64,000 nt of DNA from Bacteroidaceae bacterium (GTDB lineage: Bacteria > Bacteroidota > Bacteroidia > Bacteroidales > Bacteroidaceae): positions 1 through 64,000 of the forward strand of contig JAFUGG010000013.1 of the NCBI GenBank assembly GCA_017469525.1, given 5' to 3'. Under the pieces are notes generated by a model that was given only the letters and a program-made list of their open reading frames with translations, was not told the origin of the DNA and made no database searches. Of this stretch, positions 16,272-24,800 are shown piece after piece. How positions within the stretch are numbered: position 1 is the stretch's first letter; each line of letters starts with the position of its first letter. Made by a program: the position numbers and the translations under genes.

Positions 16272-17462
16272 CTAACCTCTAACCCCTAACCTCTCCATGC
16301 TCTTGGCGATGCCAAGTTCCAGTCCTCGCAGCTCGGCCAGGCCACGGAGCCTGCCTATGCAGCTGTAGCCAGGGTTGGTCTTCTTGTGGAGGTCGTCGCA
16401 CATCTGGTGGCCGTGGTCAGGTCGCATGACGATGCTCTTGTGCCGTTTCTGCTGAATCTCAAGGAAGGCCTTCATCACTTCATACATCGGCACGTCGCCT
16501 TCAAGGTGGTTCGCCTCGTGGAAGTTCCCTTCGCTGTCGCGCTGAGTGCTGCGGAGATGAACAAAATCGATGCGGTCCCAGAAGCGACGCATCATGGCAG
16601 GCAGGTCGTTGTCGGCACGGACGCCAAACGAACCCGTGCAGAGACAGAGGCCATTGGCAGGGCTTGGCACGGCATCGACGAGTGCCTGGAAGTCCTCGGC
16701 AGTACTGAGGATACGCGGCAGACCCAGTATTGACATGGGTGGGTCGTCGGGGTGAATGACCAGACGAACCCCGGCCTGTTCGGCTGCGGGGCACACCTCT
16801 TTAAGGAAATATATAAGGTTCGCGCGTAGGCGCTCGGGCGTGATGTCCCTGTAGCGGTCAAGCTCTTGCTGGAACTGCTCCAGCGTGAAGCTCTCCTCCG
16901 AGCCGGGAAGTCCGGCAATCATGTTGCGTGTGATGAGCTGCTTCTCCGCTTCGTCCATATGCTCGTAGCGTGCCTTGGCCTTCGCTTTCTCTGCATCGCT
17001 GTAGTCTTTCTCTGCGCCAGGACGCTTGAGGATGAACAGGTCGAAAGCCACGAAGGCTGCCCTCTCGAAGCGAAGGGCACGGCTACCGTCGGGCATCTCG
17101 AAGGCCAGGTTGGTTCGTGTCCAGTCGAGGACAGGCATGAAGTTATATGTCACGACGTCCACACCACACTCGCCCAGGTTCAGCAGGCTCTGCTTGTAAT
17201 TGTCGATGTAGCGTTGGAAGTCGCCCGTCTGCGTCTTGATGTGTTCGTGGACAGGCACGCTCTCCACGGCCGCCCAACGCAGTCCGGCGTCTTCTATCAC
17301 TTGCTTTCGCTTCAGGATTTCCTCTTTTGTCCACACCTCGCCATTGGGGATGTGATGGAGAGCGGTGACGATGCCAGTGGCACCCGCCTGCCTGATGTCC
17401 TGCAGGCTCACAGGGTCGTTTGGTCCATACCAACGGAAACTTTGTTCGCAGAGATAAGTCAT
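16272..17462 (-). CDS. uxuA: Mannonate dehydratase (UxuA)
   Basis: Dehydrates D-mannonate to 2-keto-3-deoxy-gluconate (KDG) in the cytoplasm. The 396-aa protein shows the family opening [15 protein letters not shown], the [15 protein letters not shown] stretch, the metal-site segment [23 protein letters not shown] and the C-terminal MRPDHGHQM. It is a TIM-barrel Mn2+ enzyme. It follows the SDR gene by 41 bp, a gap made of 9-bp repeats, and precedes uxaC in the same operon. KDG kinase and aldolase are not in the window and must be elsewhere. Confidence 0.95.
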   Translation of the reverse strand: MTYLCEQSFRWYGPNDPVSLQDIRQAGATGIVTALHHIPNGEVWTKEEILKRKQVIEDAGLRWAAVESVPVHEHIKTQTGDFQRYIDNYKQSLLNLGECGVDVVTYNFMPVLDWTRTNLAFEMPDGSRALRFERAAFVAFDLFILKRPGAEKDYSDAEKAKAKARYEHMDEAEKQLITRNMIAGLPGSEESFTLEQFQQELDRYRDITPERLRANLIYFLKEVCPAAEQAGVRLVIHPDDPPMSILGLPRILSTAEDFQALVDAVPSPANGLCLCTGSFGVRADNDLPAMMRRFWDRIDFVHLRSTQRDSEGNFHEANHLEGDVPMYEVMKAFLEIQQKRHKSIVMRPDHGHQMCDDLHKKTNPGYSCIGRLRGLAELRGLELGIAKSMERLGVRG

Positions 17463-17503
17463 GGGGCTAATGGGGCTAATAGGGCTAATGGGTTAAATGG
17501 GAT
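17463..17503. repeat. 9-bp microsatellite between the SDR gene and uxuA
   Basis: GGGGCTAAT, GGGGCTAAT, AGGGCTAAT, GGGTTAAAT in tandem fill most of the 41-bp gap just before the uxuA start on the minus strand, where ribosome loading would occur. Confidence 0.7.
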
Positions 17504-18313
17504 TTAAATGGAGAAGGCGTCAAATCCGCCATCGACAACGGAGAGGACTCCGGTGACGAAACTGCTGGCGTCGCTGATGAGATAGTGTATCGTGCCGAAG
17601 AGCTCCTCTGGTTCTGCGAAGCGACCAGCCGGCGTGTGAGCGATGATGGTCTTGGCTCTGTCGGTCAGCGAGCCGTCCTCGTTGGTCAGGAGAGCACGGT
17701 TCTGATTGGTCAGGAGGAAGCCCGGAACGATGGCATTCACGCGCAGGCCGGGGCTGAACTTCGTGGCGAGTTCGGTGGCCATGTACTTCGTGTAGTTGCC
17801 GATGGCAGCCTTCGCAGCTCCATAACCTACGACGCGAGTGAGCGGACGCAACGCACTTTCGCTGCAGAAGTTCACGATGGCGCCCTTCTCATTCTTGGCC
17901 ATGACGGGCACGAACACTTGTGTCGGGATGACTGTGCCGAAGAGGTTGAGCTCAACCACCTTGCGGAAAGCGTCGAGGTCCAAGTCGAGGAAGGTCTTGT
18001 CGGGAGCGATGGTGGCTCCAGCCATATTGCCACCGGCGGCATTGAGCAGTACGTCGATGGTGCCAAAGCGACGGACGATGGCGTCACGGTTCTGCTCAAG
18101 AACTTCCTTCTTCAGTACATCTGTGACGAGGAAGAGTGCCTCTCCCTTCTTGTTCAACTCTGCCTCAAGTTCTTTTCCCTGGTCCTCGATGCGGTCCAGG
18201 ACAACCACCTTTGCGCCTTGCTCCACGAGGTAGTGGGCGATGTTCCTGCCAAGGATGCCGCAGCCGCCTGTCAGCACGACGACTTTCCCTTTGATGTCAA
18301 ATAAGTCTTTCAT
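17504..18313 (-). CDS. SDR oxidoreductase, probable fructuronate reductase (mannonate-forming)
   Basis: A 269-aa short-chain dehydrogenase. It has the NAD-binding TGGCGILGRNIA motif at the N-terminus, NAAGGNMAG (the NNAG equivalent), the catalytic Ser in CSESAL and the YGAAK catalytic Tyr-Lys. Its place between a hexuronate transporter and uxuA/uxaC indicates reduction of D-fructuronate to D-mannonate, the job of UxuB in enterobacteria; Bacteroidetes often use an SDR here. The substrate is inferred from context only. An 8-bp repeat (TTATAACG type, 18328-18372) separates it from the transporter gene. Confidence 0.88.
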   Translation of the reverse strand: MKDLFDIKGKVVVLTGGCGILGRNIAHYLVEQGAKVVVLDRIEDQGKELEAELNKKGEALFLVTDVLKKEVLEQNRDAIVRRFGTIDVLLNAAGGNMAGATIAPDKTFLDLDLDAFRKVVELNLFGTVIPTQVFVPVMAKNEKGAIVNFCSESALRPLTRVVGYGAAKAAIGNYTKYMATELATKFSPGLRVNAIVPGFLLTNQNRALLTNEDGSLTDRAKTIIAHTPAGRFAEPEELFGTIHYLISDASSFVTGVLSVVDGGFDAFSI

Positions 18314-18327
18314 TGTGATTCTATTAA

Positions 18328-18372
18328 TTTTGTTATAACGATATAACGTTATGACGTTATAACGACATGACT
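18328..18372. repeat. 8-bp microsatellite between transporter and SDR genes
   Basis: Variant octamers TTATAACG / ATATAACG / TTATGACG / TTATAACG, similar in period and wording to CGTTATTA octamers at 48723-48752 upstream of gdhA. Confidence 0.65.
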
Positions 18373-18375
18373 AAG

Positions 18376-19857
18376 TTATTCATTGGAAACGGCTTTGTAC
18401 TTAGGTACGAAAGCCTTGAGCACCAGCCATCCGAGCAGATAGGCCACGGCGCAGTAGATGAAGATGATGAAGTAGCCGGCCGGTTTGCCTGTGAAGCCGA
18501 GGAAGTGCATCTGCGTCTGGTCGGCATAGTCGAAGAGATAGCCGCTAATCCAGTTTATGAGAAACGAGCTTATACCGCCAGCCATGCCGTTGATGCCTGT
18601 CATAGTGCCGACAGCGTTCTTGGGGAAGAGGTCGCTGCCCACCGAGAAGAGATTGGCCGACCAGCTCTGATGTGCCGCTCCTGCCAAACCGATGAGGACG
18701 ATGGGGAACCAGTAGCTGTAGGCTCCCAAGGGTTGTGCAAAGAGCGTCAGCAAGGGGAACAGCGTGAAGATGAACATAGCTTTGAGGCGTGCGTCGTAGG
18801 GATGCAGCCCCGTCTTATTGACGATAATCGTAGGCAGCTTACCACCGTAGATGGAGAGCATCGTGATGGCATAGAGCACAAAGATGAGGAGCATGGCCGT
18901 GGGATTATCGCTCTTCAGGCCATAGACATCGCTGATGTAGGCCGGCGTCCAGAAGAGGAAGAACCACCACACACCGTCGGTGATGAACTTTGCCAGGAAG
19001 ATGCCCCACGTCTGAGGGAAGGTGAGGAACTTGAGGAAAGGTAGCCCCCCTCCAACCTCCCCCCGAGGAGGGAGGCTTTCTTCGCTGAGTGTGCGGCTTC
19101 CTTCCTCCCCTCCTCCTCGGGGGAGGGGCTGGGGGGTGAGGCTATCCTGCTGTATGTAAGCCAGTTCGGCCTCGTTGACGTGCTTGCTCTCTTCGGGCTT
19201 CTTATAGACGAACACCCAGAGGCCGAGCCATACGAAGCCAAGCGCACCGATGATGATGAAAGCCATCTCCCAGCCATAATACTTGGCAATGAGGGGGATG
19301 CAGACGGGTGCGATGAGTGCGCCGATGGTGCTGCCGCTGTTGAAGATGGCGGTGGGGAAGGCGCGGTCCTTCTTCGGGAAGTACTCAGCCGTTACCTTGA
19401 TGGCGCAGGGGAAGTTGCCGCTCTCGCCCAAGCCGAGCACGATGCGGCAAATGATGAAGAACCATGTGCTGACGGACGCAATGACGGCTGTGCTTGTGCC
19501 GACGGCATTGATGAGGTCTTCCTTGCCTTCCAACCCCAGCCACGCAGCAGTTGCCGTGCCGCAGAAGGCGTGCATGCAGGCTCCAAGCGACCAGATGCCG
19601 ATGGCCCAAAGATAGCCTTTCTTGGTGCCTATCCAGTCCATGAAGCGTCCGCTGAAGAGGTTGCCGATGGCATAGACAATGGAGAAGATGGCGGCGATGC
19701 GACCGTAGTCGGCATCCGTCCAATGGAACTCGGGCGCAATGAAGTCTTTCCAAGTGAGGGAAAGCACTTGGCGGTCCATGTAGTTGATTGTGGTTGCCAG
19801 GAAGAGCATGCCACAGATGACCCAACGATAGTTAGTCTTTTTCTGTTCGGGATTCAT
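18376..19857 (-). CDS. MFS hexuronate transporter (ExuT-like)
   Basis: A 493-aa inner-membrane major facilitator with 12 predicted helices, of the anion:cation symporter family that includes ExuT. It is the first gene of the hexuronate operon, so hexuronate uptake is the likely role. The N-terminus MNPEQKKTNYRWVICGML leads into helix 1 with NYMDRQVLS. In the cytoplasmic loop between helices 6 and 7, a GC-rich palindrome pair (19043-19144) encodes TPQPLPRGGGEE...SLPPRGEVGGG, about 35 extra residues, which a flexible loop can tolerate. An alternative TTG start at 19887 lies inside the -7 promoter box, so ATG 19857 is preferred. Confidence 0.9.
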   Translation of the reverse strand: MNPEQKKTNYRWVICGMLFLATTINYMDRQVLSLTWKDFIAPEFHWTDADYGRIAAIFSIVYAIGNLFSGRFMDWIGTKKGYLWAIGIWSLGACMHAFCGTATAAWLGLEGKEDLINAVGTSTAVIASVSTWFFIICRIVLGLGESGNFPCAIKVTAEYFPKKDRAFPTAIFNSGSTIGALIAPVCIPLIAKYYGWEMAFIIIGALGFVWLGLWVFVYKKPEESKHVNEAELAYIQQDSLTPQPLPRGGGEEGSRTLSEESLPPRGEVGGGLPFLKFLTFPQTWGIFLAKFITDGVWWFFLFWTPAYISDVYGLKSDNPTAMLLIFVLYAITMLSIYGGKLPTIIVNKTGLHPYDARLKAMFIFTLFPLLTLFAQPLGAYSYWFPIVLIGLAGAAHQSWSANLFSVGSDLFPKNAVGTMTGINGMAGGISSFLINWISGYLFDYADQTQMHFLGFTGKPAGYFIIFIYCAVAYLLGWLVLKAFVPKYKAVSNE

Positions 19858-19884
19858 AGTTTGTAGTTCATAGTTTTCTTCGTG

Positions 19885-19916
19885 CAAAGATAGTAATTAT
19901 TACTATATTATGCAAT
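19885..19916 (-). promoter_or_regulatory. Promoter of the hexuronate operon
   Basis: Minus strand: -7 box TATCTTTG (19885-19892) and ATTG (19913-19916) at 20-bp spacing, giving a start near 19880. The AT-rich dyad just upstream (TAGTAATTATTACTA, 19891-19905) is a perfect inverted repeat within the promoter spacer and could be an operator. Confidence 0.65.
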
Positions 19917-20019
19917 ATCTTTGCTTAAAACTTATTGCAAATGATATTATTTTTGCCTCAAAGATGCCTAAAAGCACGTTATTTACACTAATGTGATGCC
20001 ATAAAAGGGCAAATAATGT

Positions 20020-20027
20020 TATCTTTG
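20020..20027 (+). promoter_or_regulatory. -7 box for the metallophosphatase gene
   Basis: TATCTTTG at 20020-20027, 23 bp before the ATG; no clear TTTG at -33 (GATG at 19995-19998). It implies a short leader of about 18 nt. Confidence 0.55.
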
Positions 20028-20050
20028 TAATGCTTTAGAGAAACAATACT

Positions 20051-21406
20051 ATGAAAAGAAGAGAGTTTATACGAAATGCTGCCATCGTGGCGGCAACGAG
20101 TGGCATCGGCAGTAACGCAGTGGCGTCAACACTATGTTCCTCCCCCTACAAGGGGGAGTTAGAGGGGGGCCGTGGAGGAGACGGAAGTCGTGCTCTCATT
20201 GACAGCGAGCCTGTCCTGCAGAACTTTGCCGAGACGAGCATGGGCATTGCCTTCAGCGTGACGGACTGGGCAAACGGCTATGTCATCTATGGCGAGAAGC
20301 CCGACCTGAGCGACGGCAGAAAGGTATGGTGCGGCGGCTATCGTATGACGGCGATGGATAACGAAGTGATTCAGGTCCGTCTCACTGGCCTGAAGCCTTC
20401 CACATTATATTATTATAAGATAGGAGCAGACCGCATCGAGTACAAGGACGGCTATCATATCCGCATTACGGGCAACGAGGAGAAGCCCACCGTTTACTCA
20501 TTCCGCACTGCAGGCATGGAAACGAAAGCGCATTTCTGTGTCATCAATGACACGCATGCCACGTGGGAAGCCTTCGGGCCTGCCATCGACAAAGTGCTGG
20601 CGTTGCAGCCCTCGTGTGTCATTTGGAACGGTGATGCCTGCAACACAGAAGAGACGATAGCGGCACAGAAACGCATCTTCTTCAAGCCTGAGATAGAGAG
20701 GAAGGACTATGCAGCCCACATTCCCTACCTCTTCTGCCCAGGCAATCACGACAACCGAGGCATGGCGAACCGTCATCTGGAGCGCGTCTGGATGTACCGG
20801 CAGGCAGAAGAGCGTCAGCCTCGCGACTGGGACCTGGGCCGCAACTTTGCCGTCCGCATGGGCGACGTGGCACTCGTTGGCCTCGATACAGGCGAGGACA
20901 AGCTCGACACGAACCCCAAGTTCTGCAACCTCTTCGTGAGCGAACCATACCGCCGAGCACAACAGGACTGGCTGAGGGACGCATTGAATCGTCCGGAGAT
21001 AGCCAGCGCACCCTATCTCGTTGCCTTTTGCCACATACCACTCTTCGACCCCAGAAAGAAGGCGAACCCTGGCGACCTGCATCCTGCAGACGTCAGTCCC
21101 GACTACGACAGCAACTTCGCTGCATGGCAGCGGACTTGTGCTAAGCTCTGGGGACCGCTCCTTTCCGAGGCAGGATGCCACATCCTCATCACCGCCCATC
21201 AGCATCGCTATCGTCTCGACATGCCGAACGACAAGCACACGTGGTACCAGATTGTGGGTGGCGGACCGCACATCTCCGACTGGGACAATCCGCACTTCGC
21301 CACAGTAATCGAAGGTGAGGTCAGGGACGGAAAACTCGTCGTGTCCGTCCATAACCTAATCAAAGACAGCATCTGCAGCACCGTGACCTTCAGCAATCCA
21401 CGTTAA
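20051..21406 (+). CDS. Tat-exported calcineurin-like metallophosphatase with PAP-type N-domain
   Basis: A 451-aa predicted periplasmic phosphoesterase. The N-terminus MKRREFIRNAAIVAA is Tat-like (RREFIR followed by a hydrophobic stretch). A purple-acid-phosphatase-type Fn3 domain (about 60-155, with YYYKIGADRIEY) precedes the catalytic domain with metal motifs NDTHATWE, WNGDACN, PGNHDNRG, FCHIP and TAHQHRYRLD. A GC-rich mini-palindrome (20138-20178) encodes SSPYKGELEGGRGGD just after the signal. The physiological substrate is unknown. It is transcribed divergently from the hexuronate operon, so it could be coregulated with it. Confidence 0.87.
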   Translation: MKRREFIRNAAIVAATSGIGSNAVASTLCSSPYKGELEGGRGGDGSRALIDSEPVLQNFAETSMGIAFSVTDWANGYVIYGEKPDLSDGRKVWCGGYRMTAMDNEVIQVRLTGLKPSTLYYYKIGADRIEYKDGYHIRITGNEEKPTVYSFRTAGMETKAHFCVINDTHATWEAFGPAIDKVLALQPSCVIWNGDACNTEETIAAQKRIFFKPEIERKDYAAHIPYLFCPGNHDNRGMANRHLERVWMYRQAEERQPRDWDLGRNFAVRMGDVALVGLDTGEDKLDTNPKFCNLFVSEPYRRAQQDWLRDALNRPEIASAPYLVAFCHIPLFDPRKKANPGDLHPADVSPDYDSNFAAWQRTCAKLWGPLLSEAGCHILITAHQHRYRLDMPNDKHTWYQIVGGGPHISDWDNPHFATVIEGEVRDGKLVVSVHNLIKDSICSTVTFSNPR

Positions 21407-21411
21407 CTTCG

Positions 21412-21500
21412 CAAACGCGACACGTCGAATCCGCCAACGCGACACGTCGAATCCTCCAACGCGACACGTCGAATCCTCCAACGCGACACGTCGAAATTAT
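21412..21500. repeat. 22-bp tandem array, CGCGACACGTC family
   Basis: Four units with 22-bp period; the core CGCGACACGTC recurs at 21417, 21439, 21461 and 21483, with the CGAATCC spacer also repeated. It starts 5 bp after the metallophosphatase stop. The same core with a different spacer forms the six-unit array at 55861-55991. Confidence 0.9.
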
Positions 21501-21530
21501 CAACTTAACGTGTGAGGTTTTCCTTCTTGT

Positions 21531-21573
21531 AAAGAGAAAAATCCCCGACGCACATTCGTGCATCGGGGATTTC
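21531..21573 (-). terminator. Terminator of the large secreted-protein operon
   Basis: AAATCCCCGA (21539-21548) pairs with TCGGGGATTT (21563-21572), with GCAC/GTGC continuing the stem. The A-rich stretch 21531-21541 gives a T-rich tail on the minus strand. Confidence 0.8.
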
Positions 21574-21613
21574 TCGTTATTCTGTCAAAAGACAAGTTTT
21601 GGAAAGAGGTTGA

Positions 21614-21763
21614 TTATTCGCCCCAGATGTCCCAAGCGTTGTCTTCCTTAACCAGTGCCTTGTTGCCGTCGACGGTCTTGTCACCGACGATGTTCAAACT
21701 CTCAGCCAACATCTGAGCTGCCTGAGCTTCCTCTGTCTTAATGGATGGTGCGATGTACTTCAT
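21614..21763 (-). CDS. 49-aa small protein downstream of the 1527-aa secreted protein
   Basis: ATG at 21763 to TAA at 21614 encodes MKYIAPSIKTEEAQAAQML...DNAWDIWGE. The pattern (KYIxPSIK start, acidic-aromatic WDIWGE end) resembles tiny Prevotellaceae proteins often seen near secreted proteins; their function is unknown. It has no signal peptide and no transmembrane segment. It lies 93 bp after the large gene in the same direction, before the shared terminator at 21539-21572, so it is probably the second gene of that operon. GC content and codon use match the neighbours. Confidence 0.75.
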   Translation of the reverse strand: MKYIAPSIKTEEAQAAQMLAESLNIVGDKTVDGNKALVKEDNAWDIWGE

Positions 21764-21811
21764 ATCTTTAGTGTTTTTTGGTTGTTTGTACATTATTAAT
21801 ATTTATAAGTT

Positions 21812-21847
21812 CCTCGTTCTCCTCCTGCTATGAGGAGGGGAACGAGG
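21812..21847. repeat. GC-rich palindrome between the 1527-aa gene and the 49-aa gene
   Basis: CCTCGTTCTCCTCCT (21812-21826) pairs with AGGAGGGGAACGAGG (21833-21847) with one G-T wobble and a 6-nt loop. Its CTCCTC/GAGGAG core resembles the dispersed mini-palindromes. It may be an intra-operon hairpin. Confidence 0.7.
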
Positions 21848-21856
21848 AAAGACTTC

Positions 21857-24800
21857 TTACTTCAGCACCTTCTTGCCACCTACGATGTTGATGCCCTTCT
21901 GCATCTTCTGGAGACGTTGGCCTGCAACATTATAGACGGGTGCATTTTCGTTAGCAATCTCAACAACGTTGATGCCGGTAGCATCTTCGTCGAAGCCGTA
22001 GAAGCCCTTGACACCGGCGCTGCCTTCGATAACGAGGTAGCCCTTGCCTGCATTGATGGTGCTGCCAGTTGTTGCCTTGTAGAAGCCAACACCTTCATCC
22101 TCCTTAGAAAGGATGTACTGAGTGCCGTCGGCAGTAACATCAGCAGTTGCAGCGATGAGTTCGTTTTCAGTGCCGAGGCTTGCACGTGTTGTGCCATTGA
22201 TGGCGTATGTGCCAGCTGCATCAGCCTTCACGACAACAGCAGTGCCGGCGGGAACGGTGGTCACGGGCTCGAGGTGAACGTAGTCTTCCTTCGTCTGAGC
22301 GGCAAATGCACTTACCTCGCTGCCAGAGAAGTCGACGTCGGCGGGAGCAACGTATGTGGCATAGAGAGCATCGCCGATGGTGACGGCCTGTCCGATGCGA
22401 TAGAGACGGAAGTTGTCGAGGACAATCCAGTCTTTTTCCTTAACGTCTTCTGCGTCGCGGTAAACACCAATCTCGAGCTTGCCGTCATTTCCAACGGTAA
22501 CAACAGGAGCCTGAACGGTGTATGCACCGAGCTTGAAGAAGCGGGGAGCCTGAGCGCAGCCGTCGGCAATCATTGTCTCGCTGTGGAGGCGGCCGTAGCC
22601 TGCGCCCTGGTTAGCACCTTCGAGGATGTTGGGCAGCTCTACGCTGTTCTCCTCGCTGCCTGCATAGAGGTAAGCCAGCTTGCGGGCGTTGCCAGCGATG
22701 GCATCTTCCCAAGTGCCGTCACGATAGTAACCGGTGCACTCTACTATGTACTGACCTGCGGGCAGGCCTTCGATGGTCTGCTTGAGGTAAACTTTGCCTG
22801 TTCCGGCTGTGTTCCACATCTCATATACATAGTCACCGTTGGCGTTGTTACCCTTCCAGTTCCAGATAGAGCCGGCGTTGCGTTCCCACTTCGAATCGTT
22901 GAGGTCGGCGTTGGCAGCACCCTTGTCATTGCCGTCGAAATCGTTCTGGCTGAAAGTATTCTGATGGATGTAGTAGCTGACGTCAGCAGGGTTCTCAGGA
23001 GTAGCAGCTGCTGCAAGAGCTTCGAACTGCTCGCGAGTGATGACCTTCCAGTGGTTGTAAGGATTGTCGGCACCAGTCTTGTCGGTGTCAACCTGATAGC
23101 GCTCGTCCTCAGTCATGCCAAGGTAGCGGTCAGTGCCGCTCTGGATGATGCGATAGTTGCCGTCGCCGATAGCTTCGAATGTCCAAGCCCAGCCTTCGTT
23201 AGTCGTGAAGTCGTCGCCATAGCCGCAGTCAACGTAACCATTGTGACCGAGGCCATCGTTTCCGCCACGCACGCCGTTAGGCAGGTTGGTCTGGATAGCG
23301 AAACGATTCTCGCCGCTGCTGTTGGCACGAAGAATCATAGGCCATGCGCTGATGTTGTAGTCAAGAGAAGCGTGAGTGCCCCAGTCATTGCTGCCGGCGA
23401 GGAACTGACCGGCACCTACGTTGTAGAGCCAGCATTCCAGATTGTCAGCAGGTTCAGCAGAAGCCATCTCGTAGTTGTGACGCGGAGAGAGAGCCTTGCG
23501 GAGTTCGTAGCGAACGAGACCGAGAGCACGGCCTACGTCCTGCAGTTGTGAGTTGCTTATGTTCTTTGCATAGGCGAGGACGTCGGCATCGATGCCTGTT
23601 ACCTTTTCAGCCTGTGCAATAGCAGATACGAGGCGGAGGCGATTCTCATTGTTCTCGAATCTTGCGCTGGGAGAGTTCTCAGCCATGCTGTTGCCATAGA
23701 TGCCGCCATCGGCATAGCGACCGCCCCAGTTCTGGTGAACGTGGTAAGCGAAGACGTTGACTGTGCCGTCGGTCTTGATGAGGGCGCGCTGCTCGCTGGT
23801 GAGCTTGACAACTTCATCTTCGTACCAGCCGTTGACGCCAGGTTCTGTACCTGTGCGGCTCCAAACGAGTGTGCCATTGATGTAGTATTCGCAGGGAGCG
23901 TCGTCATGAGCTGCGGGCATGTAGAGCTGTGTGGGCAGTTCGCCTTGAGCCTTGAAGTAGCGGCGGACATATACTTCGCCAGGATTCTCAGGCCAACCAT
24001 TGGGCAGAACTGTGTTGTTGTAGCTCCAGATTTCTCCAGGCACATTGGTCATGATGAATTCTTTCTCATACCAAGCCTTGTCATTTTCGTCGTTAGTGGG
24101 TACGCCGGCGATAACATTGTAGTTGGGGTTGCTTGTGTTCCCATCGCCAAAGCCATGACCGGAGTCGAATGTCATGGTGTAGGCGGGCTTGTATTGGTCG
24201 CCACCAATGCGAATTGAGCCAAGGATGGCATCGCTTGTGCCGTCCCATACCTCAATATTGTCAGCTGCAACTACAGCAGGCTCAACTGTAAGCACATAAC
24301 TTGCCACCCAGCTGCTGTTGGCATCAGTAGCGGTGATGGTGACAGTACCTCTTGCCACGCCGGTAACAGTACCGTCTGCAGCTACAGTAGCAATGCTTTC
24401 GTCAGAAGAAGTCCAGGTGAACGAAGGAGTTGTCTCGATGTTCTGCACTGTGGGCTCGAACTTCTCTGTGAAGCCAACGAATACGGTGCGATCTTCTTTT
24501 GGGAAATAGATGTAGCTGCCATCCTCAAGGAGACCGTAGCCGTAGCCGTTGTAGTTCAGCAGAGGCTGAACGAAGATCTTTGATGCTGTGTCGTAGTAGC
24601 CGAAGACACCATCGTTACGCATTACGGGCTTGAAGTCGTACTTGGTCTCTTCGCCTTCTTTGATGGTGCAGTAGTAGATGCGGCCGCGGAAAGCATTATC
24701 CCATTCGGGGTTAGCGAAGAGGGAAATGGCGCGTGTGGAAGCGTTGAATTCCGTGCGGCCTGTCTCAACCTTTTCTCCGCCGTTGACAACCAGTCCGCTA

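Noticed and set aside
21830..23551. 573-codon plus-strand frame opposite the 1527-aa gene
   Set aside because: It is a shadow frame; the minus-strand gene has a signal peptide, promoter and T9SS tail.
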